In this document: positions 1-11,000 of the stretch, piece by piece
Layout: each line of letters begins with the position of its first letter
Numbering within the stretch: the stretch's first letter is position 1
Assembly: GCA_002118135.1 (NCBI GenBank)
Contig: BDIU01000233.1
Location: 17,027-81,026 of the forward strand
DNA length: 64,000 nt
Source of the DNA: Trebouxia sp. TZW2008
Taxonomy: Eukaryota > Chlorophyta > Trebouxiophyceae > Trebouxiales > Trebouxiaceae
Direction of reading: 5' to 3'
The notes under the pieces: model-generated
The model's database searches: none
What the model was told of the DNA's origin: nothing
The model's input: only the letters and a program-made list of their open reading frames with translations
Position numbers and translations under genes: made by a program

Positions 1-40
1 CAGGACACGAGACATTCAAGCCTACCCACATTTGTTTCAG

Positions 41-247
41 GCTGGCTACACAGTATATGATGTCAATGTTGACTTCAGCAATCTTGGGGACGTCATACAG
101 CGTGCCCTAAATAGTCTTGATAAGGCGCAAGGTATGGTTGACAGGGTGACTGCCATGCTCAGGAAACATTCTGATGTTGCGCAATTTGCACTTGATTTGG
201 ACGAATTGCTCGAGCTGTCAATCAAAGAGTCTATGAAGCTTGAGTAA
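41..247 (+). CDS. 3'-terminal exon of an unidentified gene (partial)
   Basis: An acceptor (tttgtttcag, ending at 40) opens a frame of 68 codons that closes with TAA at 245-247. The peptide begins AGYTVYDVNVDFSNLGDVI and ends in a mainly helical, Leu/Lys/Asp-rich tail. The rest of the gene lies to the left of the window. The pattern of a Y-V-aromatic stretch, then D-x-S-N-L, then a helix with KAQ is loosely reminiscent of the C-terminus of CAP10/GT90-type glycosyltransferases, but too little is visible to assign a family. It is convergent with the aldo-keto reductase downstream. Coding status is supported by the acceptor and the open frame; the product is unknown. Confidence 0.55.
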   Translation, partial: AGYTVYDVNVDFSNLGDVIQRALNSLDKAQGMVDRVTAMLRKHSDVAQFALDLDELLELSIKESMKLE

Positions 248-805
248 ACTGCGTTCCCTCTCAGCGTGTAAGCGCAGACAACCCATTGTCCTTGCCAGTC
301 GTGCATGCAGCACATACTACATTGAGGCACGCCACTACTGCCGAGATTGCATAAATAGCAATGCCCATGCTTTGCTGACTCATGCTAACTTCAGCTAATG
401 TCCACAGCCTGTAGTTACTTGATGCCAATGACTGAATCAGATGCTGGGAAGCTATTTTCAATCTTGCTTACAAAGCTGGTAAGGTGTTCAGCAGACGACA
501 CTGCTCGCACTTCCCAAATATCTCTTGCTTGCAGACGATCAAATAAATGAAATGAAGACCGACAAAATGAGCCAATAAATAGTGTATGTTCAATGTCCTT
601 CATGGTGATCTGAGACACGCAAAGGCTGTAAAAACTTTGCAAAAAATTAGACCTTGACTAGCGCAATCGCTGCCAAGCAGGAGGCCTGAGGCCCGGACAG
701 CTTAGTCTCTCGGCCATGATATCAACACGCACACAGTCCTTACAGAGGCTGTGACGCATCCTTCCCATCCCGCAGAATAGTAACATGGACACAGTCCTTA
801 TGCCC
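248..805. other. Convergent intergenic / 3' UTR region
   Basis: About 560 bp between the stop of the first gene and the stop of the aldo-keto reductase on the other strand. It should hold both 3' UTRs. No convincing exon is visible on either strand. A short near-repeat (gacacagtccttat / cacacagtccttac) lies at about 725-800. Confidence 0.5.
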
Positions 806-3697
806 CTACAAAGGCTGTGACACATCCTTCTCGTCCCACAGCTCCTCATAGTTGCGCCATGGCCCATCCTCATGCATGGCTAAGCTCCCTGAGAAATACC
901 TATTCTGACGGAAGTTGGACAGTGTGTTGTAGTCTTCTTCTGGCAACTCCCATCCAAGTGCACCAAAGTTGTCCTGTACAAAATTGCCAATACAGAAATT
1001 GCTCCAAGCAAGCCCATGTTGGCACAAACGCATGTAATGCATTAGTAAACACTGCACAGCTACAACATGTGCAACAATATGTGAAGGTAGAAACTGCTTG
1101 ATTCAATTCTTTTGTGTGTGCAATCCTCCACCACGCCAGACACATTGCCGGTACATAACACAAGCCAAACAAGCACCAGACCTTGGCTGCAACAAAGCCA
1201 ACCAACGGCTATGTATATGCAAACAACACAAGCATCATACCTTGAGATGATCAGGGTTGACGCTCATGGGCAGTACACTTGAACCGTGCTGCAGGCCCCA
1301 CCGCAGCAGCACTTGTGTAGGCGTCCTACCAAGCTTCTTTGCAATCTCATGCACCACTTTATCCTGCAAACCGATGTGACATATGAACATCATGCACAGC
1401 AAGCGCCAGTTGTAACAGGGAAGCAATGTTGTGGTATAGCATCTGACCAATTTGTCCTATGAACTTTGATGACGTGCATCACAACCACCATTTGCAGCAC
1501 AACATTGTTGCCATGCAGGAGTCAGTGAAGCTGTAACGCACAGCTCAGTGCATATTCCAAGCTGTGAAAGCATCGTTGTGTAGGCCATCCACTGCTTTTG
1601 CACCAAGCAGGATCATGAAATCTATAAGCAACCACCATGCTGCTGCTGCTGCTGGAGCAAAATGTCCAGTATTTTCTTGATCTCACAACCGTGTTTGCTT
1701 TTGAAACTCTTGTTATAACTCAGAAGAAGCACTGCAGTCAGAGTGCGCTAGTCAATTCCCAAATGCATGGTCCTGATGTCAAGAAGTCATGGTACCTCCA
1801 TTTCGTTGGGGACCTCCTTGCCCATGCCCGCCATTGTCTGAGGGCTGCTCAGTGGGGCATACGCTGAGACGTGGATGCCTTGCTGGTCACACCACTTCAA
1901 CAGTCTGTCGCTTCTCCAGTGGGCATGCATCTCAACCTGCATGCAGCATAGACTCCACTATCAGCAGTCTGCCAATTTTCTAGTGGGCATGCATTTCAAC
2001 CTACATGCAGCATGCAGCCTGCTTGACACAAATTTGCTGCAGACGGCTGCGGCTGAAGTGTCACAGTAACAGTTGCAATGCCTCTCTAGACCCTGCATTT
2101 ATAAAGCAGGTTGCACAGAAACTTGATGATGACCTAGTGATGTCTGCTTTATTTCAACAGTGAGACAGAAATGTCACTGCTGTACTTGGTGGCATGCGTC
2201 TCATGCTTAATCTGTGCAGACACCCAGCCTGAGATCTCAATGTTGCAGGCAAGGATTTGGGGAATACGTATCATGTGGACAGTCAGCCTGAGACAGACAA
2301 TTGTGAGGAGTGAAGCTGCAGCTGTGTTCACTCAATGCCATCAATGTGCAAGATTTCATTTTTGCGAGCAAAAGGTTGGTAATCACCTGATTGACGGCTG
2401 GCCTGATCTTTGCCTTTGGAAGGATGCTAGATTCTATCTTCTCTGGGCTGAAGTTGCTGACGCCAATGCTCTTGATCAAGCCCTCCTCTACACACTTCTC
2501 AAGTGCAGCCCAGGTCTCCTCAAATGGTGGGTCCACCTTCGGGCCTGGCTTCACAGATGTTGGCCTGAGGGACAAGCACACACAGCCTAGCCAGTGCAAG
2601 TATGCAATGCAGCCAATGATCCATGCTTCTGAACATCCAGTGCAGCCAAGTAGACCAAGGGTCAGACTGTGCAGAGCAGGTCAGATGTACAGCAGGCAAA
2701 TTTGTCATGGTGCTTTTGTAGAGGAATGCTTAAACTCGCAAGGCGAACCATGATGACTGCTGCAATGCTGTTTGCTGAGCAAGCTAAACAGTGTTTGGTG
2801 AGAATCCAAAACGAATCCATGGCGAAATGACATGCGCTGAATGTGCTTGCATGCACAATGCAACTCAGTTGCAACAGAATGCACTGGCACAAGGGCTAGC
2901 AGCTGATTGCCAAACACAGCAACATCACAAACAGTTATTGAAGTGTGGCAGCACAATGGACATACCAGTGAATGAGGTACAGGTCTACATAGTCCAGCTG
3001 CAGCCGCTTTAGAGTGTCCTCAAGTCCTGGCTTGACCTGGTCACCAGGATGGTGCTCTGTCCACAGCTTTGACGTGACAAACAAGTCTTCACGCTTCACC
3101 ACTCCGCTCTTGAACAGCTCTTGTAGCCCCTTGCCAATCTCTGCTTCGTTCTTGTACATCTCTGCTGTATCGATATGCTGCAAAACACAGCGAAGAAGGT
3201 TGTGAAGCAACAGGAATGGCCACAATAAAAAGCAAACCTGGTGCATGGGCAAATGTGGGTTCACAACCTAAAGTTAGCCTTGAATTGCATGAGAGCAATA
3301 TGTTGTCGGCATACTTTACCAACAATGTAGAAAGCACTGCCAGTATCTCAATCAACTGCCATGCAGTCATCATGCTTTCAAGTGTGAGCAGATGCCTAAT
3401 GATTGCGCCATTGAAAGCATGGCTGTGACGCACCCTGTACCCAGCCTCGATTGCATCTTTGGTCGCTCTGATACATTCATCGCCATTTGCTTGAGAAGTT
3501 CCCCAACCCATCAGTGGCATGTGGTGACCAGAGTTGAGGCCAACATGGGTTTGAGATTTGCTGGCTGCAGCACCGACATTCTGCTTGGTTGCTACCTCAA
3601 GTGTGGCAGCACTGGCTCTGGTGCTCATTGCTGAAAAGCGTCCAACGCGTCTTTGCACAGCTGGCAAGGTAAGTACTGCTGATGAACCTGCAGGCAC
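806..3697 (-). CDS. Aldo-keto reductase, plant AKR4-like, six exons
   Basis: NADPH-dependent reductase of aldehydes, ketones or sugars. Exons on the minus strand: 3697-3434, 3177-2966, 2564-2387, 1936-1796, 1363-1241 and 973-806. All have GT-AG junctions and consistent phases, giving 361 residues. The AKR tetrad is present: Asp and Tyr in HIDTAEMY, Lys in LFVTSKLW, His in LYLIHW. The signatures [22 protein letters not shown] and the C-terminal cofactor segment [13 protein letters not shown] are also visible. The first 35 to 40 residues precede the barrel, are rich in Ser/Ala/Arg and lack acidic residues, so they may be a plastid or mitochondrial transit peptide (inference). VEMHAHW replaces the commoner VE(M/C)HP. 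An internal Met ([10 protein letters not shown]) could be a cytosolic start. The exact substrate cannot be told from sequence. Confidence 0.96.
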
Positions 3698-5089
3698 GTT
3701 AAGCAGGTCAGGCAGTCAGCTTGGCGGCGGGACGATGCGTCCGAATGGGCAACAACGCAATCTATGACGAAGGCAATTAAACGACACGCCTGTGCTGGCA
3801 TGCATTTGTCAAAGTGGCGTTGTTGCAACAACAGTACGAACACATGGCATGCAGGCCGGCTCACCTCTCAAGCCGAGCATATTCAGACGGAAACGCACGC
3901 CTTCCGCAACAAGTCTATCTCACTATCAATCTGTCTATCGCGACAGTATCGCTAAACAAGTATGCTGCGCAACGCACGTATTGCAAGTAGCATGGCTTGA
4001 CATGCATGCACGTCACATGCAGGTTTAGTCAGGTCAAAAGTGCTGGTAGCACAACTTACCCAAACCCGCAAGAACAGCAGCCTGTCGTCTAGACAACAGC
4101 AAGGCGTCTGACCCCGACTCATATGTCTGCTCAAGGCTAGGAGGTGCGCCCTGTTTCGCTGAAGCAGCACTGTTTTGATCTGCTTGTTGACAGGAGTCCT
4201 GCAGATACTGGTGTACTCAAGGCAAGCGCGGTTGCCTCAGATAGCTCGTTTGCTCCAACACGCTTTAAATTGCGGTACCTCGCTGGCGCCACGTGCAACT
4301 GACCGATTTGCTCTGGTCCTATAGAGTCAGGCTGCTTTGAACAACTGATTCACAAAGTGCCACTCCGCTCTTGCATGACATGTTTTGCTGCGGCCTGCCT
4401 GACGCGCACCTGTGTTGGGTGCCCGATGGATGTGCAAAATTTTGCGCTGAGCTACGTTCGGCACACAAAAGCTGAGCACAGTTTGTCGGGCATGCAAGAT
4501 GCATCTTTTGTATCAGAGTCGGGTCGCACGTCAGGACGAAGTCCTGTTTGTCGAATGTCCTGCACTCAAGCGGGGACCTGTCACTTTGGGTGCGTGAACA
4601 ATGCAGTCTCCGAGAGCCGCGTGCGACATTCCATCCGATGCAGCTGATCATGAACATGTGCTATGCATGAGCATGACTAAGAGAAGAAGCCATTGCAGAG
4701 GCTCTGGATGAAGCTTTGCCTGTTGGATGCAGTTTTGCGCCAGTCTGCAAAACTGACTGCAGAACTTGCTTGTTGCTGACTGTCGCTGTGCAAGGGTCTG
4801 TCTCAGGCTGGATGCGACATATATTTGAATGCAGAAGCCGCAGGGCTAGGCCTGTAGTTGCTGCAGGACATAGCGCAAATGAGCGTTAAACATCACTGCA
4901 AAATAACTCAGGTTTGACAGCAATTACCAAAAAGCTTTCTGTGCAAAAGCCCCAATGGCTAGCCTCAAAAGTGCTTCTACAAACATGGCGGCGCAAAACC
5001 TCATCAGAATACTCTGATCAGTCAAGGACCGTCTACACTGAGCGCCCAAAATGCAAGGTTGATGTGTATTCTTTGTCATGTACAATGCC
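3698..5089. promoter_or_regulatory. Intergenic region: AKR promoter side plus SCC3 3' flank
   Basis: 1.4 kb between the AKR start and the SCC3 stop, both genes on the minus strand. The stretch from about 3700 to 4650 is clearly richer in CpG than the gene bodies, as at other gene starts in this window, so it probably holds the AKR promoter. A possible minus-strand terminal exon (about 4440 down to a TGA at 4350-4352, peptide VRVRQAAAKHVMQERSGTL) is discussed under findings; it is not accepted as a gene. From about 4660 to 5089 nothing is recognised. Confidence 0.4.
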
Positions 5090-8000
5090 TTACACCCTTC
5101 TGCGACGCCTTGGCCGTGGTGCAGGCTCAAGCTCCTGCTCATCATCGCCATTGACCTCAGCTTCTGCGCAATTGCAACAATATGTCAGTGACAGAAGGCT
5201 TGCTGACACAGATCAAGGCGTGATTATGTAATACTGGAGCCACACAAGTCCTACCCAAGATTTGTACAATGCGATTGAGCAGCATGATAGCCACAGCATA
5301 GCCATTGGCATCTGTGCGGCACAGATCATTGCTGTGCTTGATGCAAAGCATAAGGCATGATAACTTACTGGGGGCAATCAGACTGACCATGGTTGCGACA
5401 ACAGATTGCACATTGCATAGCGTTGCTGATGACATCTGCTACGCTACACAGCACACTTCAGCGTTCCATTTGATGCAGATTGTACAGCATAGTACCTAGA
5501 TCAGGGTGGTCTAACTCAGTATGGCTACCAAAAGGCTGCACATCGCATAGCATAGCCAATGACATCTGCTGTGCTGCATAACAGCCAAACGTTGTGGTGC
5601 TTGATGTAAAATGCAGCATGAAAGGATATGTCACCTTGCTCAGGATGGTCAGATTGGGTACGGCTGCCAAAAGGCTGCACATCCAGATCAGCATCATCCT
5701 CAGAGTCGCTCACTGGCTGAGAGCCAGGTCGCTGCAGCTCTTGGCTCTCGCCATCTTCATAAAGCGGCTTCATCTGACGCTTTGGCCTGCAACACAAGGT
5801 CTCATGCTGACACCGTCGTCCCCAATATAACAGCAACCTGTCTGTGGCTTGGTTCCAGGTGGCCTGTCTATGTTGCTGCCAAGCAAGGCTTGCAGTGCAC
5901 TTTAATGGGAAACATCGCTGAATCCATCCAGATTGCTGAGGTGTCCTGATGAAGCAGCTGTGTATGGTCACAAGCAAAGGTGTAGCAAAAGGGGCTGATG
6001 CACTCAGCAAGCCAAGCATGATTGGCTACATTCAGTCAGGAAACTCCTCAGTTGTCATGCACTTGTCCATGCATTGTATCAAGCAATTGCCAACAAGCCT
6101 TATGCATGATAACTTCTACCAATGTGAAGTTACCATGCATAAGGTAACTTCTACCAATGTGAAGTTACCATGCATAAGGTAGCTACTTATACTGACAAGT
6201 ACTGGTAAGAAGTGACCACACTTTGCTGCTTGTGGCTTCAGTGTGCCGGGGAGCTGCACCTCAGTGGGCACGCACACCAGGCAACGTCCAAGCGTCACAT
6301 GAATCAATTGTGGGCAAACCTCATGCTTGCAACTTGAAGCAATATAGAATTAAATAGGAGTGCTGATCACACCTGGCGGCTTTTGGCTTGGTCATACCAG
6401 GGAGCTGCTCTTCAGTAGGCATGGACCCCATGTCCAGCCCCTCACTACCATCTTCTGCACCCCCTGACTCCTCCTGCATTTCTGCTTCATCTTTGTCCTC
6501 TTGCTCTTGCTCTGCCATGTCCTGTTACATGCACAGTGACACTCAAACCAAGCTGTAGTCAACCAGCAGCACTTGAGCTTTTGTTTTGTTGTCAAACGCC
6601 AGCAGGCGCATGCGTGTCACTTGTGCTAGCAGAAATGATTACAATTTCCACCATGGCATCATACTGAATCATGCTTTGATTACCTGTTGCAAGGCATCAG
6701 CAGGCTCATGCAGGTCAGGATCATCTTGCAGGCCGCTAGGGATGGGCGATGACATCTGGGATGCAAAGCGTGAGGGGCGGTGTGCCGCGCTGAGGGGGGG
6801 CTTGGCTGCATGGGGAGAGCGGGACGGACCCCTCTGCCGCATCTTCCACCCACCTGCCAACAGATAATAATGCTGTGAGTGTGCAGTGTGATGATGAATG
6901 CTGTGACCAGATAGGCAGCTCAAACAGCTTTCAAGCTTTGTCGTAGGTAACTGCAGAGGCATCTTGCCACCAGGGATGGGCAACGATCCTTGGGGTGCAA
7001 AGCGTGAGGGGTGCTTTGGCTGCATGAGGGGACCAGGAGGGACCCTTTGCCGCATCTTCACCCACCTGCCAACAGGCAAACCCGTTGTGAGTGCATGCTG
7101 ATTTGTCAATCAATCAATCAATCAATGGAATTCACAGTCCGGGGTAGGGAGCCAGATGTGACTCATCGGACTTCCTGGCTTCAAAGCACAGGTGGATGTG
7201 TCTGGCAACCAAAGGCAGCTGATCAGTGTTTGCCTGAAAGAAAAGGCAAATGTCCCGCTGATGAAAGGCTGAACCAAATAAAGAAAAGTGTTGACCTCTG
7301 ATGACACTGTAAATGGGCAATCAAACAGAAAGGTGTTGCTCATCCTCAACAGCTTGCATGGCACAATGACAGCAAATGCGGGACTCTCTAATTGGGGTGG
7401 GGACTAACCACCTGTCCATCTCAATCCTGAGGACATGTGCTCCTAATCTAGACTTGATTAGAGCAAAAAGAGGGGCTGATGGCTAATAGACCCAAATAGC
7501 TAGCCATTTGATCAGAGTCAAAAAACATATTGTCAACATAAAAGCTGACCTTTTTAGTGGATGATTGGCAGACTGGACTCAGCCAGTTGTCCCGTAAGAT
7601 GTCAACGGCAGATGGCACAGAGAAAGTGCCCTCCGCTAATATGCCTTGAAAGTTGTGGTTGTGTAACCAACTAAACACTAGCTGAAACCAGCGTGTCTTG
7701 ACTGCATTGGCATGTGTAAACGCTTTCTTGACTAATCTGTCATTTGGAAGCCCAACAAGTCTAGCAACATAGTTGAGTATCATTTTCTGCCAAAACAGAT
7801 TCAATGGGACTTGACCAAGCTCACACAGGACCACGTCATCAGGTGTTGATCTACGCACATGTAGTGACCGCTTCATGAACATGTTGTGAACTGAAGTCAT
7901 GCAAGACAAAGTGTGTGGATTCTCCAATCCCCAAATCTCACACCCATACGACAGCACAGGTTGAACAAGTGATGAAAACAAGGTACAGCGCATGCCAGTG

Positions 8001-11000
8001 TCATGTATACCCAAATCTGAGCAGCGATATTGCATGGCAAACAGGGCCCTCTTAACAGCTGTGGCGAATTGAGGAACAGCCTCTCTGAAACATCCTTTCT
8101 TGTGGAAAATAACCCCGAGATACGTGTACTGATCAAGAACTTGCAATGGTTGCTGTGCATACACAAAGGACTCTGTGTGAGAATGGCGAAACTCATTGAA
8201 AATGACAACCTGTGTCTTGGTCATGTTCCGATGACAGCTTTTCAGCACAAAATAATTGCAAGACGTGTAAGAGATGTTGTAAGCCTGAAGAAGAGCGGGA
8301 AAACAGATCAAGATCATCAGCATATAGGAAAATCGGGACTTTTTGATCAGAAAGCTGAGGCGCCTCTTGTGCATGTGACTGGAGGTGAAGCTCAAGTTGA
8401 TCAATGTATAAGCCAAAGAGGACGGGTGACATGGGGCATCCTTGCTTGACCCCCATGATTTAGACATGCACACTGTTCCAGAATTGAGGCCATTCACACC
8501 TTGTGTCAGTGTTAAGACGGGGCCATACTGCTGTCAGCCTGTATTGTGATCACAGGTGCGTGCTTTGACCAGACAAGCAGCTTTGAGAATTGGATGTAAG
8601 GGGTTACAAAGGCATCTTCCATTCGCCTGCTCGTACGTAATGATACTGTGAGTGTACATGATGATTGCAGATGCAAAATTGGACCAGACAAGCAGCTCAG
8701 GCAGCTTGCAGGTCCAGATGTAGGTGATTGTAGAGGCTAATTTCAGCCACCTGGCAACAAGCATTGATGTCATCAGTCTGCATTGTAATAACAGATGAGT
8801 GCTTTCACCAGACATGAAGCTCTCATCATTGAATGTAGATGATTGCAGAGGCAGCCTGTTGCTCACTGCACAATGCTCCAGGCTTGATTGGGCAAGTAGT
8901 GAAGTCAATGTGCTGCAGATGAGTGTATGACACCCAAGCCTTTGTTTGGAAGGCACACTTCTCAGCCCACCATTCTCAAAGACATCCTCACACAGCCACA
9001 ACAAGCACAAGCCAAGAGTTGGGCGATTGCAGCAGCATACTTCATGACTGCGCAGCTATTGCAAGCTGCTCATTTTCCTCAACAGTGTCTGTTGTTGGTG
9101 CATTCCCCAATGGCTTGAGTCACGATAATGCTAGGAATGCTGAGGCCAGTTTGACTGCAGATGATTGCGCATGATGCTCAACTGTCTGTGCAGTAGCCAC
9201 ACGGCTCGAGCCCAATCATTTGCAAAGACAACTTTGCACAACCACAGCAAGCACAAGTCATGACTTGGGCAGTTGCAGCAGCCTACTCAATCATGGCGCA
9301 GCTGGTGCAAGCTGTTCGTCTTCCTAAAGTCTATCTGCTGTTGGTGCATTCACCATTGGCTCAAGTCATGATAATGCAGGCTCAAGTCATGATAATGCAG
9401 GAAGTGCTAAGGTCAGTTTGACTGCAGATGATTGCGCATGATGCTCAAATCCTCATTCAGCAGACACACTGCGTTTTCAAAGACATCTTTGCACAATTAC
9501 AGCAAGCACAAGTCATGAGTCAGGCAAGTGCAACAGCTTACTTGATGACGGCGCAGCTGTTGCAGCCTGTTCAACTTCCTCAATGCTGTCAGCTGTCAGT
9601 GCACTATCCAAAGGCTCATCAGCATCATCTTGCTGCTCTATGTCCTCTTGCTGACTGCCTGTCTGACTGCCTGCCTGGCTGCCTTCATTCTCCTCGCCAG
9701 CCTGCCGCCGGAATGAAATGCGCCGCTTGCCTGCCTTCTTTGCAGCACTCCCTGCAACATACAAGAGGCGACTTGATGACCTACGTTATGAAAGCGCGGA
9801 ATAGTAGCTTGCAAAGGTGATGGTATCCAGCAGCTGCATCCAACAAGCATTCCAGAGCTTGCACAGATGTGCATGCCATGTGCCGGGTTGCATGTATTGT
9901 GATGCTTCAGTTTTATTGAGTTCCTTGCTAGCCAGAACCCTGTTGTGAAAACAATTGCTTGATTGTATGCACACATGCAGGGAAGCATCCTGTCAATGTA
10001 GCTCTTGTTGCTCATGCACAGCCTGCGTAACTCAAGATGGCGAACATGCATGCAAAGCAGCAGTGCAGCTGGTCTCAGCAAAGGCTGTATTTATGACCAT
10101 CAAGCATAAGGTGCAAAAGACAGAGCAGCATGATATGCTGAGTTCACAACAAAAGCGAGTCTGTGAGCAAAATACTGCCCAGTATCTTGAGAACACATCA
10201 CCAGCACTACAGGCCTGATATGACCTACCTTTCAGGGCACTTCTAAGCTGGCCGCCTCTTGAAGCTCCTTCCTGTGCAACAACCAGGAAACAAAGCAGCC
10301 TGCCACGCAGGATCTGCCTTCTGAGTTCAAGCATCACAGAGGCTCTGCTGCATATTTGCTGACACTGCAGACATGACACAGCTTACCTTTCAGGGCACTT
10401 CTAGGCTGCCCTCCTCTTGAAGCTCGCTCCTGTGCAATGGCCAGGAACTCAAAGTAGTCCTGCCATTCAGCATCAGCCTCCTGAGGCTGTTCACCAGAGA
10501 GCTGCTTCTGCATGTGGGCTAGCAGCAGGTCTGCCTGGGCAGCAGGCAGGCGGGTACAGACCTGGCTGAGCCCCCTCAGGAAGGGCATCTTGCCAGGCAC
10601 CTTCTCAAAGGCATAGTCCACACCTTTCTGCAGCAACACATGCAAGTAATGATTGGCCAGTCCAAGAAAATGAATCCATGTTCACCCAATGGCAATCATT
10701 GGTCAACCCAAAAAGAATGTCCTAGCCCCACCCAAAGGCATAGTCCACACCTTTCTGCAGCAACACAAGCAAGTGCTAATTGGCCAGTCCAAGAATGTTG
10801 ACCAATACTCATCCAAAGGCAACACGCAAGCCTGTCATGTTGATGAAGGATGCAGGCTCATTCATAGTGTGTATGACTCAATTTTTGCTGTAGTCAGCAC
10901 AGATGCACACTGTTCGTGTCAGAGCTCCAGCTTTTGACAGCAAGTGACTGAATTATGTGCTTCAGACAGTGTGCTTTGATGCTGCCTTGGTGCAAGTTGA

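Noticed and set aside
7397..8449. Plus-strand ORF over the LINE (8030-8449)
   Set aside because: It is the shadow of the reverse transcriptase encoded on the other strand.
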